64,000 bases of DNA, taken from an uncultured Clostridium sp. Its GTDB lineage: Bacteria > Bacillota > Clostridia > TANB77 > CAG-508. The DNA lies in the NCBI GenBank assembly GCA_948467875.1, contig CAOKFZ010000006.1:27390-91389 (forward strand), in the 5' to 3' direction. Positions 34,907 to 44,022 of this stretch are shown piece after piece (position 1 is the first letter of the stretch; each line of letters starts with the position of its first letter). A model generated the notes under the pieces. That model made no database searches, was not told where the DNA came from, and worked only from the letters and a program-made list of their open reading frames with translations. The translations under genes were made by a program, and so were the position numbers.

Positions 34907-34984
34907 AATCTTCTCCCTTATCTTTATTATACCTGAAAATTTGGAAAATGACAAGATTTTTGGGGCGAAATTATGCAAAATCAC

Positions 34985-35013
34985 TTGAAAAATGTCGAAA
35001 AATGTTATAAAAT
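34985..35013 (+). promoter_or_regulatory. Promoter of miaB-mutS
   Basis: TTGAAA (34985), 17 bp, TAAAAT (35008), upstream of the GTG start of miaB with its AGGAGG site. Confidence 0.65.
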
Positions 35014-35039
35014 AAAAACAGATTTAGGAGGCAAAGCAA

Positions 35040-36431
35040 GTGTTAGAAAAAGAAATTTTGGAAAAAGTAAAACAAAAAGTGCAAGAGGGCAGTTTGCGAT
35101 ATCATATTACAACGTTTGGCTGTCAGTTAAATGAAAATGATTCCGAAAAAATCGCTGGCATGTTGGAACAAATGGGATTTTGCAAAGCCGAACAGGAAAA
35201 AGAAGCAAATTTGGTTGTTTTTAATACTTGTTGTGTCCGTGAGAATGCGGAAGAAAGGCTGTTTGGCAAAATTGGCGAACTGAAAAATTTGAAAAAGTCC
35301 CCAAATTTGATAATTGCTATTGGTGGCTGCATGATGCAAGAAAAAGCGATGGTTGAGAAAATTAAAAAAAGTTATCCATTTGTGGATGTTATTTTTGGGA
35401 CACATACGCTTCCAAATTTGCCAGAAGATATTTACAAAGCGATTGAAAAAAATGAAAAAGTGCGTGATGTAATTGATATAGAAGGCGAAATTCAGGAAGA
35501 TTTGCCAATTAGGAGAAACAGCAAATTTAGTGCGAGTGTGACGATTATGTATGGTTGCAATAATTTTTGTACATATTGCATTGTGCCATATGTGCGCGGA
35601 AGAGAAAGAAGTAGGAAACCGCAGAAGATTTTGGAAGAAATTCAGAATTTGGCGGAGCAGGGTTATAAAGAAGTGACGCTTTTGGGGCAAAATGTGAATT
35701 CTTATATGGTGGTAGAGCGTGAAAAAGGCATAGCAGATAGAGAGATTAATTCATTTGCAAAATTGCTGCGTGCTGTGGCACAGATTGAGCAAATCGAAAA
35801 AATTAATTTTATTTCGCCACATCCAAAAGATTTTACAGATGATGTGATTGAGGCAATTCGTGATATTGACAAAATTTCAAGAATTGTGCATTTGCCTTTG
35901 CAAGCTGGAAATAGCAAAGTGCTAAAGGAAATGAACCGCAAATATACGAAGGAGCAATTTTTGGAGTTGGTGGATAAAATGAAAAAGCAAATCCCAAATT
36001 TGATGCTGTCTACGGATATTATTGTGGGGTTTCCGGGAGAAACAGAGGAGGAATTCGAGGACACATTGGATGTTGTCAGACAAGTCAATTTTGAGCAAAT
36101 TTTTATGTTTATTTATTCGCCAAGAGAGGGGACTGTGGCGGCGAGCAGAGAAGACCAAGTGCCAGAAGAAATTAAGCATAAGAGATTTGACAAGTTAAAG
36201 GCGTTGTATGAGGCAAAAGTGGACGAAAATAATGAAAAATATATGGGAACAACGCACAAAATATTGATTGAGGGAAAAAGTAAAAATGATGAAACGAAAT
36301 GGGCAGGTAGAACAGATACAAATAAAGTCGTTATTTTTGCGCCAGATGAAATTCACAAAATTGGTGATATAGTGAATGTGAAAATTACGGAAAATCATAA
36401 ATGGTATTTAAAAGGAGAAATTGTGAGATGA
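35040..36431 (+). CDS. miaB: tRNA-2-methylthio-N6-dimethylallyladenosine synthase MiaB
   Basis: 463 residues. The N-terminal UPF0004 domain holds three Cys (TFGCQLNENDSEKI, NTCCVREN, GGCMMQE); the radical SAM motif CNNFCTYC follows, and a TRAM domain ends the protein. MiaB adds a methylthio group to i6A37 of tRNA. The GTG start is 8 bases after AGGAGG. It overlaps mutS by four bases (ATGA), a pairing common in Firmicutes. Confidence 0.96.
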   Translation: MLEKEILEKVKQKVQEGSLRYHITTFGCQLNENDSEKIAGMLEQMGFCKAEQEKEANLVVFNTCCVRENAEERLFGKIGELKNLKKSPNLIIAIGGCMMQEKAMVEKIKKSYPFVDVIFGTHTLPNLPEDIYKAIEKNEKVRDVIDIEGEIQEDLPIRRNSKFSASVTIMYGCNNFCTYCIVPYVRGRERSRKPQKILEEIQNLAEQGYKEVTLLGQNVNSYMVVEREKGIADREINSFAKLLRAVAQIEQIEKINFISPHPKDFTDDVIEAIRDIDKISRIVHLPLQAGNSKVLKEMNRKYTKEQFLELVDKMKKQIPNLMLSTDIIVGFPGETEEEFEDTLDVVRQVNFEQIFMFIYSPREGTVAASREDQVPEEIKHKRFDKLKALYEAKVDENNEKYMGTTHKILIEGKSKNDETKWAGRTDTNKVVIFAPDEIHKIGDIVNVKITENHKWYLKGEIVR

Positions 36432-39106
36432 AGGATGACAAAAAAGTGAAAGAGCCAGAACTATCCCCAATGATGCAAAATTATTTAGATACAAAAAAAG
36501 AATATCAGGATTGCATTTTGTTTTATCGTTTAGGCGATTTTTACGAAATGTTTTATGAGGATGCCATTTTGGCATCTCGCGAGTTGGAAATAACGCTTAC
36601 TGGAAGGGCATGTGGCGCAGAGGAGAAGGCGCCAATGTGTGGTGTTCCGTATCATGCGGTGGATACCTATCTTTCAAGACTGATTGCAAAAGGCTACAAA
36701 GTTGCGATTTGTGAGCAATTAGAAGATCCGAAAACGACGAAGGGAATTGTAAAAAGAGATGTCATTCGTGTGGTAACGCCGGGAACTGTGACAGAAAATA
36801 ACATGCTAGAAGAAAAGAAAAATAATTATATGATGGCAATTTTTAAAAGTGGCATTTATTATGGAATTTCGATTTGCGATATTACGACAGGCGATTTTTA
36901 TGCAACTCAAATCAAGTTTCCAGAAAATAATTTTGAGAAGTTATTAGATGAATATGCGCGTTTTACGCCAACAGAACTTGTGATTAATCCAGCGATGGCG
37001 GCGTCCAAAAAAGAAATTGAAATGATGAAAGATAGAAGTTTGGCATTTGTGACGGTTAGGGAGGATAGCATTTTTGAGGAAAATACAGAGAAAATCAATA
37101 GCCAATATAAAGTAATCGATAATAGTGGAAATGAAAAAGTTTTGGAAAATGAAGATTTGCTGATTTGTGCTGCCAATGGGATTTTGAACTATATTGAGGA
37201 AACGCAAAAAATGAAATTAGAACATATGAATACTTTGAAAGTGTATGATGTTCAGAAGTATATGTCGCTGGATATTAGTGCGAGAAGAAATTTGGAATTG
37301 ACAGAAAGAATGCGAGACAAGTCCAAAAAAGGGACATTGATGTGGGTTTTGGATAGAACTTCAACTTCTATGGGAGGACGACTTTTGAAACGTTGGATTC
37401 ATGATCCATTACTTGCTACCTCCGAAATAAAAGCCAGAAATACAGCTGTCGGAGAGTTGAAAGATGATTTGATGCTACGTGGAGATATTGCAGAAAATTT
37501 GAATAAGGTTTATGATATTGAACGATTAGCAGGAAAAATTTCTTATGGAAATGCCAATGCAAGAGATTTGATTTCACTCAAAAATTCGATTTCACATATG
37601 CCAGATTTGAAACAAATTTTGAAAGATACGAATTGTGAGCTTTTGCAAAAAGCATATCACGACTTAGATGAGCTTGTGGATATTGCTAAATTGATTGAGG
37701 ATTCCATTGTAGAGGAACCACCGATTAGCCTAAAAGAGGGCGGGCTGATTAAAATGGGTTACAACAAGGAAATTGACGAGTACAAAAGTGCTTCTGTGGA
37801 AGGAAAACAATGGATTTTGAACTTGGAAGCTAAGGAAAGAGAAGCAACGAAAATTAAAAATTTGAAAATTGGCTATACAAAAGTTTTTGGATATTATATT
37901 GAAGTGACGAAATCTTTTTTGAACCAAGTGCCAGAAAATTATATCAGAAAGCAGACTTTGACGAATGCGGAGCGTTTTATTACGCAAGAATTGAAGGATA
38001 TGGAAGATAAAATTTTGGGGGCAGAAGAAAAGGCAATTCAGCAGGAATACAATGCGTTTGTTGAGATTAGGAATCAGATTGCGAGCAATATTGAGAGAAT
38101 TCAGCAAACAGCAAGTGTAATTGCAAATGTGGATGTGCTTACGAGTTTGGCAATTGTGGCTGAAGATTACAATTATGTGTGCCCAGAAATGGATGAGAGT
38201 GGCGTTTTGGAAATTGAAAATGGGCGTCATCCAGTGGTCGAAAAAATGCTAGATAGTGGTGGTTTTGTCCAAAATGATACAAAACTGAATTTGCAAGAAA
38301 ATCGCATTGCGATGATTACAGGTCCCAATATGGCAGGAAAATCAACGTATATGAGGCAAGTGGCATTGATTTGTTTGATGGCTCAAATTGGTAGTTTTGT
38401 CCCAGCTGAAAAAGCGCATTTGGGTGTGGTTGACAAGATTTTTACAAGAGTGGGAGCATCTGACGATTTGAGTATGGGACAAAGTACATTTATGGTGGAA
38501 ATGGCTGAAGTGGCGAATATTTTGAAAGATGCAACAAAGAATAGTTTGATTATTTTGGACGAGATTGGGCGTGGTACGTCTACTTATGATGGACTTTCGA
38601 TTGCATGGGCTGTGACAGAATATATTGCGACCAAGATTGGCTGTAAAACGTTATTTGCGACACATTATCATGAGTTGGTTGACTTGGAAAATAAAATAGA
38701 AGGGATTAAGAATTATTCGGTGGCTGTGAAAGAAAAGGGAGAAGATATTATTTTTTTAAGAAAAATAATGGAAGGTGGAACCGATGAGAGCTACGGAATT
38801 CATGTTGCCAAACTGGCAGGGGTTCCGAATGATGTTGTCAAAAGGGCGAATAAAATTTTAGGAAATTTGGAAAAAGGCGGCGTGAAAGTCAAAGAGAGCA
38901 AAGAAGATAAAAAACAGATGGAAGGGCAGATGGATTTGTGTAATTTGCAATTTGCGGATATTGCGCATGAGCTTGACAAAGTAAATGTGAATGAACTTAC
39001 TCCAATTGAGGCGCTGAATGTTTTGGTAAAAATAAAACGGAAAAATCGCAGGGTAGAAATGTCGAAAGCTGTCGAAAAGAGGAAGATAAAAATGAAAAAA
39101 ATATAA
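36428..39106 (+). CDS. mutS: DNA mismatch repair protein MutS; possible +1 shift at C-terminus
   Basis: 892 residues in the unshifted frame. All domains are present: mismatch-binding GDFYEMFYEDA near the N-terminus, lever and clamp, ATPase with GPNMAGKSTYMRQ, DEIGRGTSTYDG and FATHYHEL. Family members usually stop soon after the motif TPIEALNVLVKIK; here the unshifted frame adds about 22 very basic residues after a CGG (39038). A +1 shift at that CGG gives G-K-I-A-G-stop (39056) and a 875-residue protein with a normal end. ATG 36428 follows AAAGGAGA and overlaps miaB. Confidence 0.95.
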   Translation: MKDDKKVKEPELSPMMQNYLDTKKEYQDCILFYRLGDFYEMFYEDAILASRELEITLTGRACGAEEKAPMCGVPYHAVDTYLSRLIAKGYKVAICEQLEDPKTTKGIVKRDVIRVVTPGTVTENNMLEEKKNNYMMAIFKSGIYYGISICDITTGDFYATQIKFPENNFEKLLDEYARFTPTELVINPAMAASKKEIEMMKDRSLAFVTVREDSIFEENTEKINSQYKVIDNSGNEKVLENEDLLICAANGILNYIEETQKMKLEHMNTLKVYDVQKYMSLDISARRNLELTERMRDKSKKGTLMWVLDRTSTSMGGRLLKRWIHDPLLATSEIKARNTAVGELKDDLMLRGDIAENLNKVYDIERLAGKISYGNANARDLISLKNSISHMPDLKQILKDTNCELLQKAYHDLDELVDIAKLIEDSIVEEPPISLKEGGLIKMGYNKEIDEYKSASVEGKQWILNLEAKEREATKIKNLKIGYTKVFGYYIEVTKSFLNQVPENYIRKQTLTNAERFITQELKDMEDKILGAEEKAIQQEYNAFVEIRNQIASNIERIQQTASVIANVDVLTSLAIVAEDYNYVCPEMDESGVLEIENGRHPVVEKMLDSGGFVQNDTKLNLQENRIAMITGPNMAGKSTYMRQVALICLMAQIGSFVPAEKAHLGVVDKIFTRVGASDDLSMGQSTFMVEMAEVANILKDATKNSLIILDEIGRGTSTYDGLSIAWAVTEYIATKIGCKTLFATHYHELVDLENKIEGIKNYSVAVKEKGEDIIFLRKIMEGGTDESYGIHVAKLAGVPNDVVKRANKILGNLEKGGVKVKESKEDKKQMEGQMDLCNLQFADIAHELDKVNVNELTPIEALNVLVKIKRKNRRVEMSKAVEKRKIKMKKI
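39038..39041 (+). other. Possible +1 recoding site CGGA near the end of mutS
   Basis: AAA CGG AAA AAT continues as a basic tail, while AAA (C) GGA AAA ATC GCA GGG TAG ends the protein at the usual family length. It is the weakest of the four sites because no conserved sequence lies downstream. Confidence 0.5.
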
Positions 39107-39114
39107 AAAAGTAC

Positions 39115-39143
39115 TTGAAAATGAAAGACAAACGTGGTATGAT
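39115..39143 (+). promoter_or_regulatory. Promoter of the coiled-coil gene
   Basis: TTGAAA (39115), 17 bp, TATGAT (39138). Confidence 0.6.
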
Positions 39144-39173
39144 AGGGCAAATAAAAGATAGGAGGTGAAAAAA

Positions 39174-39560
39174 ATGGAAGAAGTTTTAGGAAAATTAAAC
39201 CAGTTGGAAAGCATTATTTTAAATGTGAAAAACGAGCTTGAGGAGAAAATTGAAGAATTACGTGGGGAAAATCAAGCACAGCATGAGGAAATTCACGCCA
39301 AAATTGAAAATTTCCGTGAAGAAAATCAAAAACAACATGAAGAAATGTGTCTTCAAATTTATGGAAAAATGATTTTGGAAAACACAAAATTAGAAAGGAA
39401 AATAAAACAAGAATTACAGAATCAGTTTACCATAGAAAGAGCTAAAAATGTTGAGCGAATAAAAAGATTAAATGATTTAGATAGCAGAATCGAGAAGACG
39501 GAAGTTGATGTTATGTTGTGTCAAGATGAGATTTCTGAATTAAAGAGAAGTATGGTTTAA
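39174..39560 (+). CDS. Coiled-coil protein, unknown
   Basis: 128 residues forming one long coiled coil: repeated heptad-like blocks ENQAQHEEIHAKIEN and ENQKQHEEMCLQIYG show an internal duplication of about 16 residues. Strong AGGAGGTGA before ATG 39174, own promoter and terminator. No membrane segment. Similar short coiled-coil proteins with repeated EEI units are common in clostridia; no role is known to me. Confidence 0.65.
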   Translation: MEEVLGKLNQLESIILNVKNELEEKIEELRGENQAQHEEIHAKIENFREENQKQHEEMCLQIYGKMILENTKLERKIKQELQNQFTIERAKNVERIKRLNDLDSRIEKTEVDVMLCQDEISELKRSMV

Positions 39561-39588
39561 TTTGTGTCGATACTTTTGATTATCAATA

Positions 39589-39640
39589 AAAGAGGGCATA
39601 TATATTATTTTTTAGAAGAAGTAATATATATGCTCTCTTT
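39589..39640 (+). terminator. Terminator after the coiled-coil gene
   Basis: AAAGAG-GGCATATATATTA pairs with TAATATATATGC-CTCTTT across a 14-base loop, a long imperfect stem. Confidence 0.75.
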
Positions 39641-39715
39641 CAAAATTTTTGAATTCTCTTGTCAAAAATTAAAATTAAAGATATAATAATAAAAAGGTAC
39701 AAAAAGGAGAAATGA

Positions 39716-40417
39716 ATGAAATTACTAAAGAGGTTATTATTTCTAGTATTGGTTATCATAATTGTGATTGCAGGTTATTTTGTCAAACAGGGTTATGATA
39801 TCTATGATAAAGCAATTTACGAGATGAGTATTGAGGAAAAAGTGCAAGAAATAAAGTCAATTGAGAATTATGCAAGATTTGATGAGTTGCCACAAGATTA
39901 CATCAATGCTGTGATTAGCGTGGAAGATAAACGTTTTTTTAAGCATAGCGGAATTGATTTGATTAGTATTTCAAGGGCTTTGTGGATTGATATTAAGGAA
40001 ATGAAATTTGAAGAAGGGGGAAGCACGATAACCCAACAGCTCGCGAAAAATGTTTATTTCACGCAAGAAAAAAAGGTAACGAGAAAAATTGCAGAAGTGT
40101 TTATGGCTCGAAAGTTTGAGGCAAATTGCTCAAAGGAAGAAATTTTTGAAATGTATGTGAATACTTCTTATTTTGGAGATGGCTATTATTGTGTCAAAGA
40201 TGCAGCAGAAGGATATTTTGACAAGTTACCTAAAGATATGAATTTGTATGAATGTACTTTGTTGGCTGGGATTCCTAATGCGCCATCTGTTTATGCGCCA
40301 ACGAAAAATCCGGAATTAGCAAAGCAAAGACAAGCACAAGTTATTAGAAAAATGCTAAAACAAGGCTATTTGACGACGGAACAGGCGAATGAAATTATTT
40401 CAGTAGATGAAAAATAA
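39716..40417 (+). CDS. Monofunctional peptidoglycan glycosyltransferase (GT51)
   Basis: 233 residues: one N-terminal membrane helix (LLFLVLVIIIVIAGYFV) and a GT51 domain with the motifs VISVEDKRFFKHSGID (catalytic Glu), GGSTITQQLAKN, RKIAEVFMARKFE and AGIPNAPSVYAP. The transpeptidase domain of class A PBPs is absent, and the end is natural, so it is an MtgA-like enzyme that polymerises lipid II. Its promoter is probably the AT-rich region just before 39716. Confidence 0.9.
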   Translation: MKLLKRLLFLVLVIIIVIAGYFVKQGYDIYDKAIYEMSIEEKVQEIKSIENYARFDELPQDYINAVISVEDKRFFKHSGIDLISISRALWIDIKEMKFEEGGSTITQQLAKNVYFTQEKKVTRKIAEVFMARKFEANCSKEEIFEMYVNTSYFGDGYYCVKDAAEGYFDKLPKDMNLYECTLLAGIPNAPSVYAPTKNPELAKQRQAQVIRKMLKQGYLTTEQANEIISVDEK

Positions 40418-40470
40418 AGAAGTTGGAAATATGTAAAACATTTTCTAGAATATCAGAAAAGGAGCCTTAA

Positions 40471-41268
40471 ATGAATTTTTATAAATTGTTCAATCAAATG
40501 ATAAATTACATAGAAAAAAATTTAGAAAATCAAATTAGTTATGCAAAATTGGCTCAAATTTTGGGTGTTAATGAGTATACTATGAAAAGCATTTTTGGGC
40601 TAATTTGTGATATCTCGATTGCTGAATATATCCGAAAAAGAAGGCTTTCTAATGCAGGTTTTGATTTATGCCAGACAAACGAAAAAATTATGGATATTGC
40701 TATAAAATATCAATATGAGAATGCAACATCGTTTTCAAGGGCTTTTGAAAAATTTCATGGAATAAAACCAAGCCAAGTTAAGAAAAATCCACAAAATTTA
40801 AAAATTTTTACGAAAATAATTTTTGATGAAAATATCGAAAAAAACAATGATATTGAGTACAGTATTATAGAAAAAAATGAAATGATTTTTTATGGAAAAG
40901 GTAAAAAAACAAATCAAAAAAATATTTCCAAGGATGCTCCAGAATTTTGGGAAAAAATGAACAAAACTTATAAAAATAATTCCATTAAATTTGGAATGGT
41001 TGTTTATGAAAGTCGCTATGAAAGTGAACAATATGAATATTGGGTTTTGTATGATGAACCTATGCAGGGGCTTGAAGAATATAAAATTCCGAAAAGTAAA
41101 TGGATAAAATTTAACATTTATTCTCAGGAAGCAAAGAAAATTCAAGAAATGTCACATCAATTTTATGGCAAAATTTTACCCAGTTTAAAATATAATTTAA
41201 GAGAACTTCCAGAACTTGAATATTATCATGATAATATTACAGAATTTTGGATTCCAATTGAAGATTAA
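40471..41268 (+). CDS. AraC family regulator with GyrI-like effector domain
   Basis: 265 residues. Residues 1-105 contain two HTH motifs of AraC/XylS type (QISYAKLAQILGVNEYTMKSIF; IMDIAIKYQYENATSFSRAFEKFHGIKPSQVKKN). Residues ~125-265 form a GyrI-like/SOUL ligand-binding domain (YGKGKKTNQKN ... EYYHDNITEFWIPIE). Such proteins (Rob/BmrR-like architecture) sense small hydrophobic or cationic molecules. GGAG precedes the start. Targets unknown. Confidence 0.88.
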   Translation: MNFYKLFNQMINYIEKNLENQISYAKLAQILGVNEYTMKSIFGLICDISIAEYIRKRRLSNAGFDLCQTNEKIMDIAIKYQYENATSFSRAFEKFHGIKPSQVKKNPQNLKIFTKIIFDENIEKNNDIEYSIIEKNEMIFYGKGKKTNQKNISKDAPEFWEKMNKTYKNNSIKFGMVVYESRYESEQYEYWVLYDEPMQGLEEYKIPKSKWIKFNIYSQEAKKIQEMSHQFYGKILPSLKYNLRELPELEYYHDNITEFWIPIED

Positions 41269-41354
41269 TAACTGATTTTTTTGGTAATAAAAAAGTCAGT
41301 TGTTTTTTATTTATTTTTGATAAAATGAATAAAAAATAAATAAGGAAAATAAAA

Positions 41355-43259
41355 ATGAAAAATAAATTTATATCTGAAATTTTTTTAACAGAGAAATTTG
41401 TATCAGAGGAAGCATGGCTTAATTTTATTTTTGAAATTTCTAAATTAAATGGAAAATTTAAAACATGGGATATTTTTGTATTGATTGAGCTCAATACAGT
41501 TCGATTTTTTATTCAAACTTCAAAAAAAATCCCACCAGTCATTAGTAATTTAAATGATTTTTTATTAAAAACAATTGAGCCAAAAGAAAAAATAAATAAA
41601 TATTTAAAATTATTTTATTTTGTAAAAAATGATGAAAAAAATGTACTTGATATTTATGATAAAAATGAAACAAAAAAATCCAGAAAATTAAAAATATCAA
41701 AAATTGCAATTTTTCCATATTGTAGAAATAATTTTTTATCCAAAACAGATTTATTTTTTGAAAATAAAAATAAAAAAATTATAAAAAAACAAGCATTATT
41801 AAATATTCCGCAACAATTTTTGAGCATTGATTTTTCAATTTATAGTCGATTTTTTTATAAAAAAGATGCTATTAAATTTTTGGATATTCAAAAATCTTTG
41901 CATGTATTAAAAAGTGACGAAAAAAATAGTATTTTAAAAGTCAATGGTTTTCCTTATTTAAATGATAATTATTATTTGCATTTAAGCAATTATGATTTTG
42001 CAAAACATTCCTTAATTGTAGGGGCAAGTGGCTGTGGAAAATCCAAATTTATGAGTTCATTGATTAGCAATTTAAAAAATAATTCCAATACAAATTTGAA
42101 GTATAAAGTTGTGGTTATTGATCCCCATGCGGCTTTGGAACAAGATATTGGTGGTTTAGATGAAACAGAAGTTGTTGATTTCAAAAAGCCCCAAAATAGT
42201 GTCAATTTATTTATGAATTCTGGCAAAGATGTTGTAATTTCCACAGAATTGTTGCTGACTTTATTCCAATCTTTGATTGGAGATTTATATAATTCAAAAT
42301 TGGAGCGAGTTTTAAGGCACAGCGTGTATACCCTGTTAGTCAAAAAAGAGTTATCATTTGCCAACCTAAGGCTTTTGATTTTGGAGCCAGAATATCGAAA
42401 TGAGTTGATTAAAGCGCTTGAAAATGAACTTCCAGAAAGTACAGTAGACTTCTTTTTTAGCGATTTTAATGAACTAAAAAATCAATCTTATCAAGAAGCG
42501 ATTGCGCCCATTATTTCATTTATTGATGAAATGCAGATGTTGCCAGTGTTTAATCAAAATTTTACGAATTTAAAAGGGATAAAAGAAGTGATTTCAAACC
42601 ATTTTTTAACGATTTTTTCGCTGGACCAAGTAGCTTTGGGCGTAACGGTTGCTAAAACGATTGCTGGTTTTATTATGCAACAAATGTTGCAATTGGTTCA
42701 GGCTTCTGCATTTGACGAACACATTATTTTTCTGATTGATGAAGTGGCTGTTGTGGAAAATCCGATTTTGTGTCGATTTTTGTCAGAAGCTAGAAAATAC
42801 AATCTTTCTTTGATTTTAGCGGGACAATATTTTAACCAAGTAAGTGAAGGGCTACAAAAGGCGATTTTTGCCAATGTCATCAATTATTACATATTTCGTG
42901 TTTCTCGAAGTGATGCGCAATTATTGGAGTCAAATATTCAAATGGAAGTTGCGGTGCGCAATTCTTACAAATTGCGTATGGAAATTTTGACTGAACTGGC
43001 GAACCGAGAATGCATTTTGCGCCTTTCTCAAAAAGGAAAAGTATTATCTGCGTTTAAAGGAAAAACGGTGGATTTTACGCCATTTCCGAAAAGCAATAAA
43101 AATCAAATTTTGGGAACAGATTTAATTGGAAATGTTCAAAATTTGAGCATAAAAATAAAAAAAGTTCAAAATTTCAGCATAAACAGTAAAATTGCTTTAA
43201 AAACATTGATGAAATCACAATCCACAGGAAGAAAGAAGGTGAATTCAGGTGAAGGATAA
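41355..43259 (+). CDS. HerA/VirB4-like P-loop ATPase
   Basis: 634 residues. After a ~200-residue N-domain comes LIVGASGCGKSKFMSSLISNL (Walker A), VVIDPHAALEQDIGG (Walker B-like with His), an IIFLIDEVAVVENPILCRFLSEARKYNLSLILAGQY segment typical of VirB4/TraG/HerA hexameric ATPases, and a basic tail. It contains no TM helix. It overlaps the next gene by 11 bases. Such ATPases drive DNA or protein translocation; no pilus, relaxase or secretion partner is nearby, so it may belong to a separate two-gene system. Confidence 0.75.
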   Translation: MKNKFISEIFLTEKFVSEEAWLNFIFEISKLNGKFKTWDIFVLIELNTVRFFIQTSKKIPPVISNLNDFLLKTIEPKEKINKYLKLFYFVKNDEKNVLDIYDKNETKKSRKLKISKIAIFPYCRNNFLSKTDLFFENKNKKIIKKQALLNIPQQFLSIDFSIYSRFFYKKDAIKFLDIQKSLHVLKSDEKNSILKVNGFPYLNDNYYLHLSNYDFAKHSLIVGASGCGKSKFMSSLISNLKNNSNTNLKYKVVVIDPHAALEQDIGGLDETEVVDFKKPQNSVNLFMNSGKDVVISTELLLTLFQSLIGDLYNSKLERVLRHSVYTLLVKKELSFANLRLLILEPEYRNELIKALENELPESTVDFFFSDFNELKNQSYQEAIAPIISFIDEMQMLPVFNQNFTNLKGIKEVISNHFLTIFSLDQVALGVTVAKTIAGFIMQQMLQLVQASAFDEHIIFLIDEVAVVENPILCRFLSEARKYNLSLILAGQYFNQVSEGLQKAIFANVINYYIFRVSRSDAQLLESNIQMEVAVRNSYKLRMEILTELANRECILRLSQKGKVLSAFKGKTVDFTPFPKSNKNQILGTDLIGNVQNLSIKIKKVQNFSINSKIALKTLMKSQSTGRKKVNSGEG

Positions 43260-43947
43260 GGAAACATTAGAAACAGTAAATAAAGTATTTATGAGCATTT
43301 TTGGGGAGAAAAGCCCCTATGATTTAGAAGGGATTTTGACAGAATTTGCATTTGATGTGAAATTGCCGCAAAAAGTAATGGACAGCACAACTGGGGAAGA
43401 AACCTGGAGTTCTTCCATTAATCAGACAAGATTTATTACGCAAGAAAATATGGAAAATTTCAATCAAGGGAATGGCTGGATGCTGAAAAAAAGGGAGATT
43501 AGCAGTTTAGAAGATGTTTTGAAAATTTGGAAAAAAATTAATTATACGACAATAGAAAGGGTTTATGATTCAATCAATGTTTCGCAGAGTGACACGATTT
43601 ACAGCTGCGAAAATGTGTATCGTTGCAATGATTGCAGAAAATGTAAAAACGCGATTTATCTGGATGGTTGTGGAACTTGCGAATTTATGATTGCATCCCA
43701 GCGAAGCGGCAATTCGTCATTTTGCCTTCGTGTGGATGATTCTGCTAATTGCACGAATAGTTATAATGTGATTTGCAGTGCCAAAATTAGCCATTCATTT
43801 TTTATCCAAGATTGCAACAATTTGCATGAATGCATGTTTTGCTCGCATATTTCAAACCGAAAATATTGTATTGCCAATATGCCACTTGAAAAAGAGGAAT
43901 ATTTTGCTATAAAAACAGAAATTGTAAAATGGATTTTAGGGAAATAA
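43249..43947 (+). CDS. Cys-rich protein coupled to the HerA/VirB4-like ATPase
   Basis: 232 residues from GTG 43249 with GAAGGTGA upstream. The N-half is a helical region; the C-half holds about thirteen Cys in short spacing (SCENVYRCNDCRKCKN ... LDGCGTCEFM ... FCLRVDDSANCTNSYNVICS ... DCNNLHECMFC), which suggests stacked short strands (beta-solenoid) with bound metal or Fe-S. Overlap with the ATPase indicates a joint function. I do not know a named family with certainty. Confidence 0.65.
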   Translation: MKDKETLETVNKVFMSIFGEKSPYDLEGILTEFAFDVKLPQKVMDSTTGEETWSSSINQTRFITQENMENFNQGNGWMLKKREISSLEDVLKIWKKINYTTIERVYDSINVSQSDTIYSCENVYRCNDCRKCKNAIYLDGCGTCEFMIASQRSGNSSFCLRVDDSANCTNSYNVICSAKISHSFFIQDCNNLHECMFCSHISNRKYCIANMPLEKEEYFAIKTEIVKWILGK

Positions 43948-43992
43948 AAAAGCGCCGTATAGCAGAAATTTCTACTGTGCGGCACTTTTTTA
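43947..43992. terminator. Bidirectional terminator
   Basis: AAAAGCGCCGTATAGCAGAAA pairs with TTTCTACTGTGCGGCACTTTT (a few mismatches), flanked by A and T runs on both sides; between convergent genes. Confidence 0.8.
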
Positions 43993-44022
43993 ATAATCAA
44001 GCAATGAAGCAATTATGCAATT

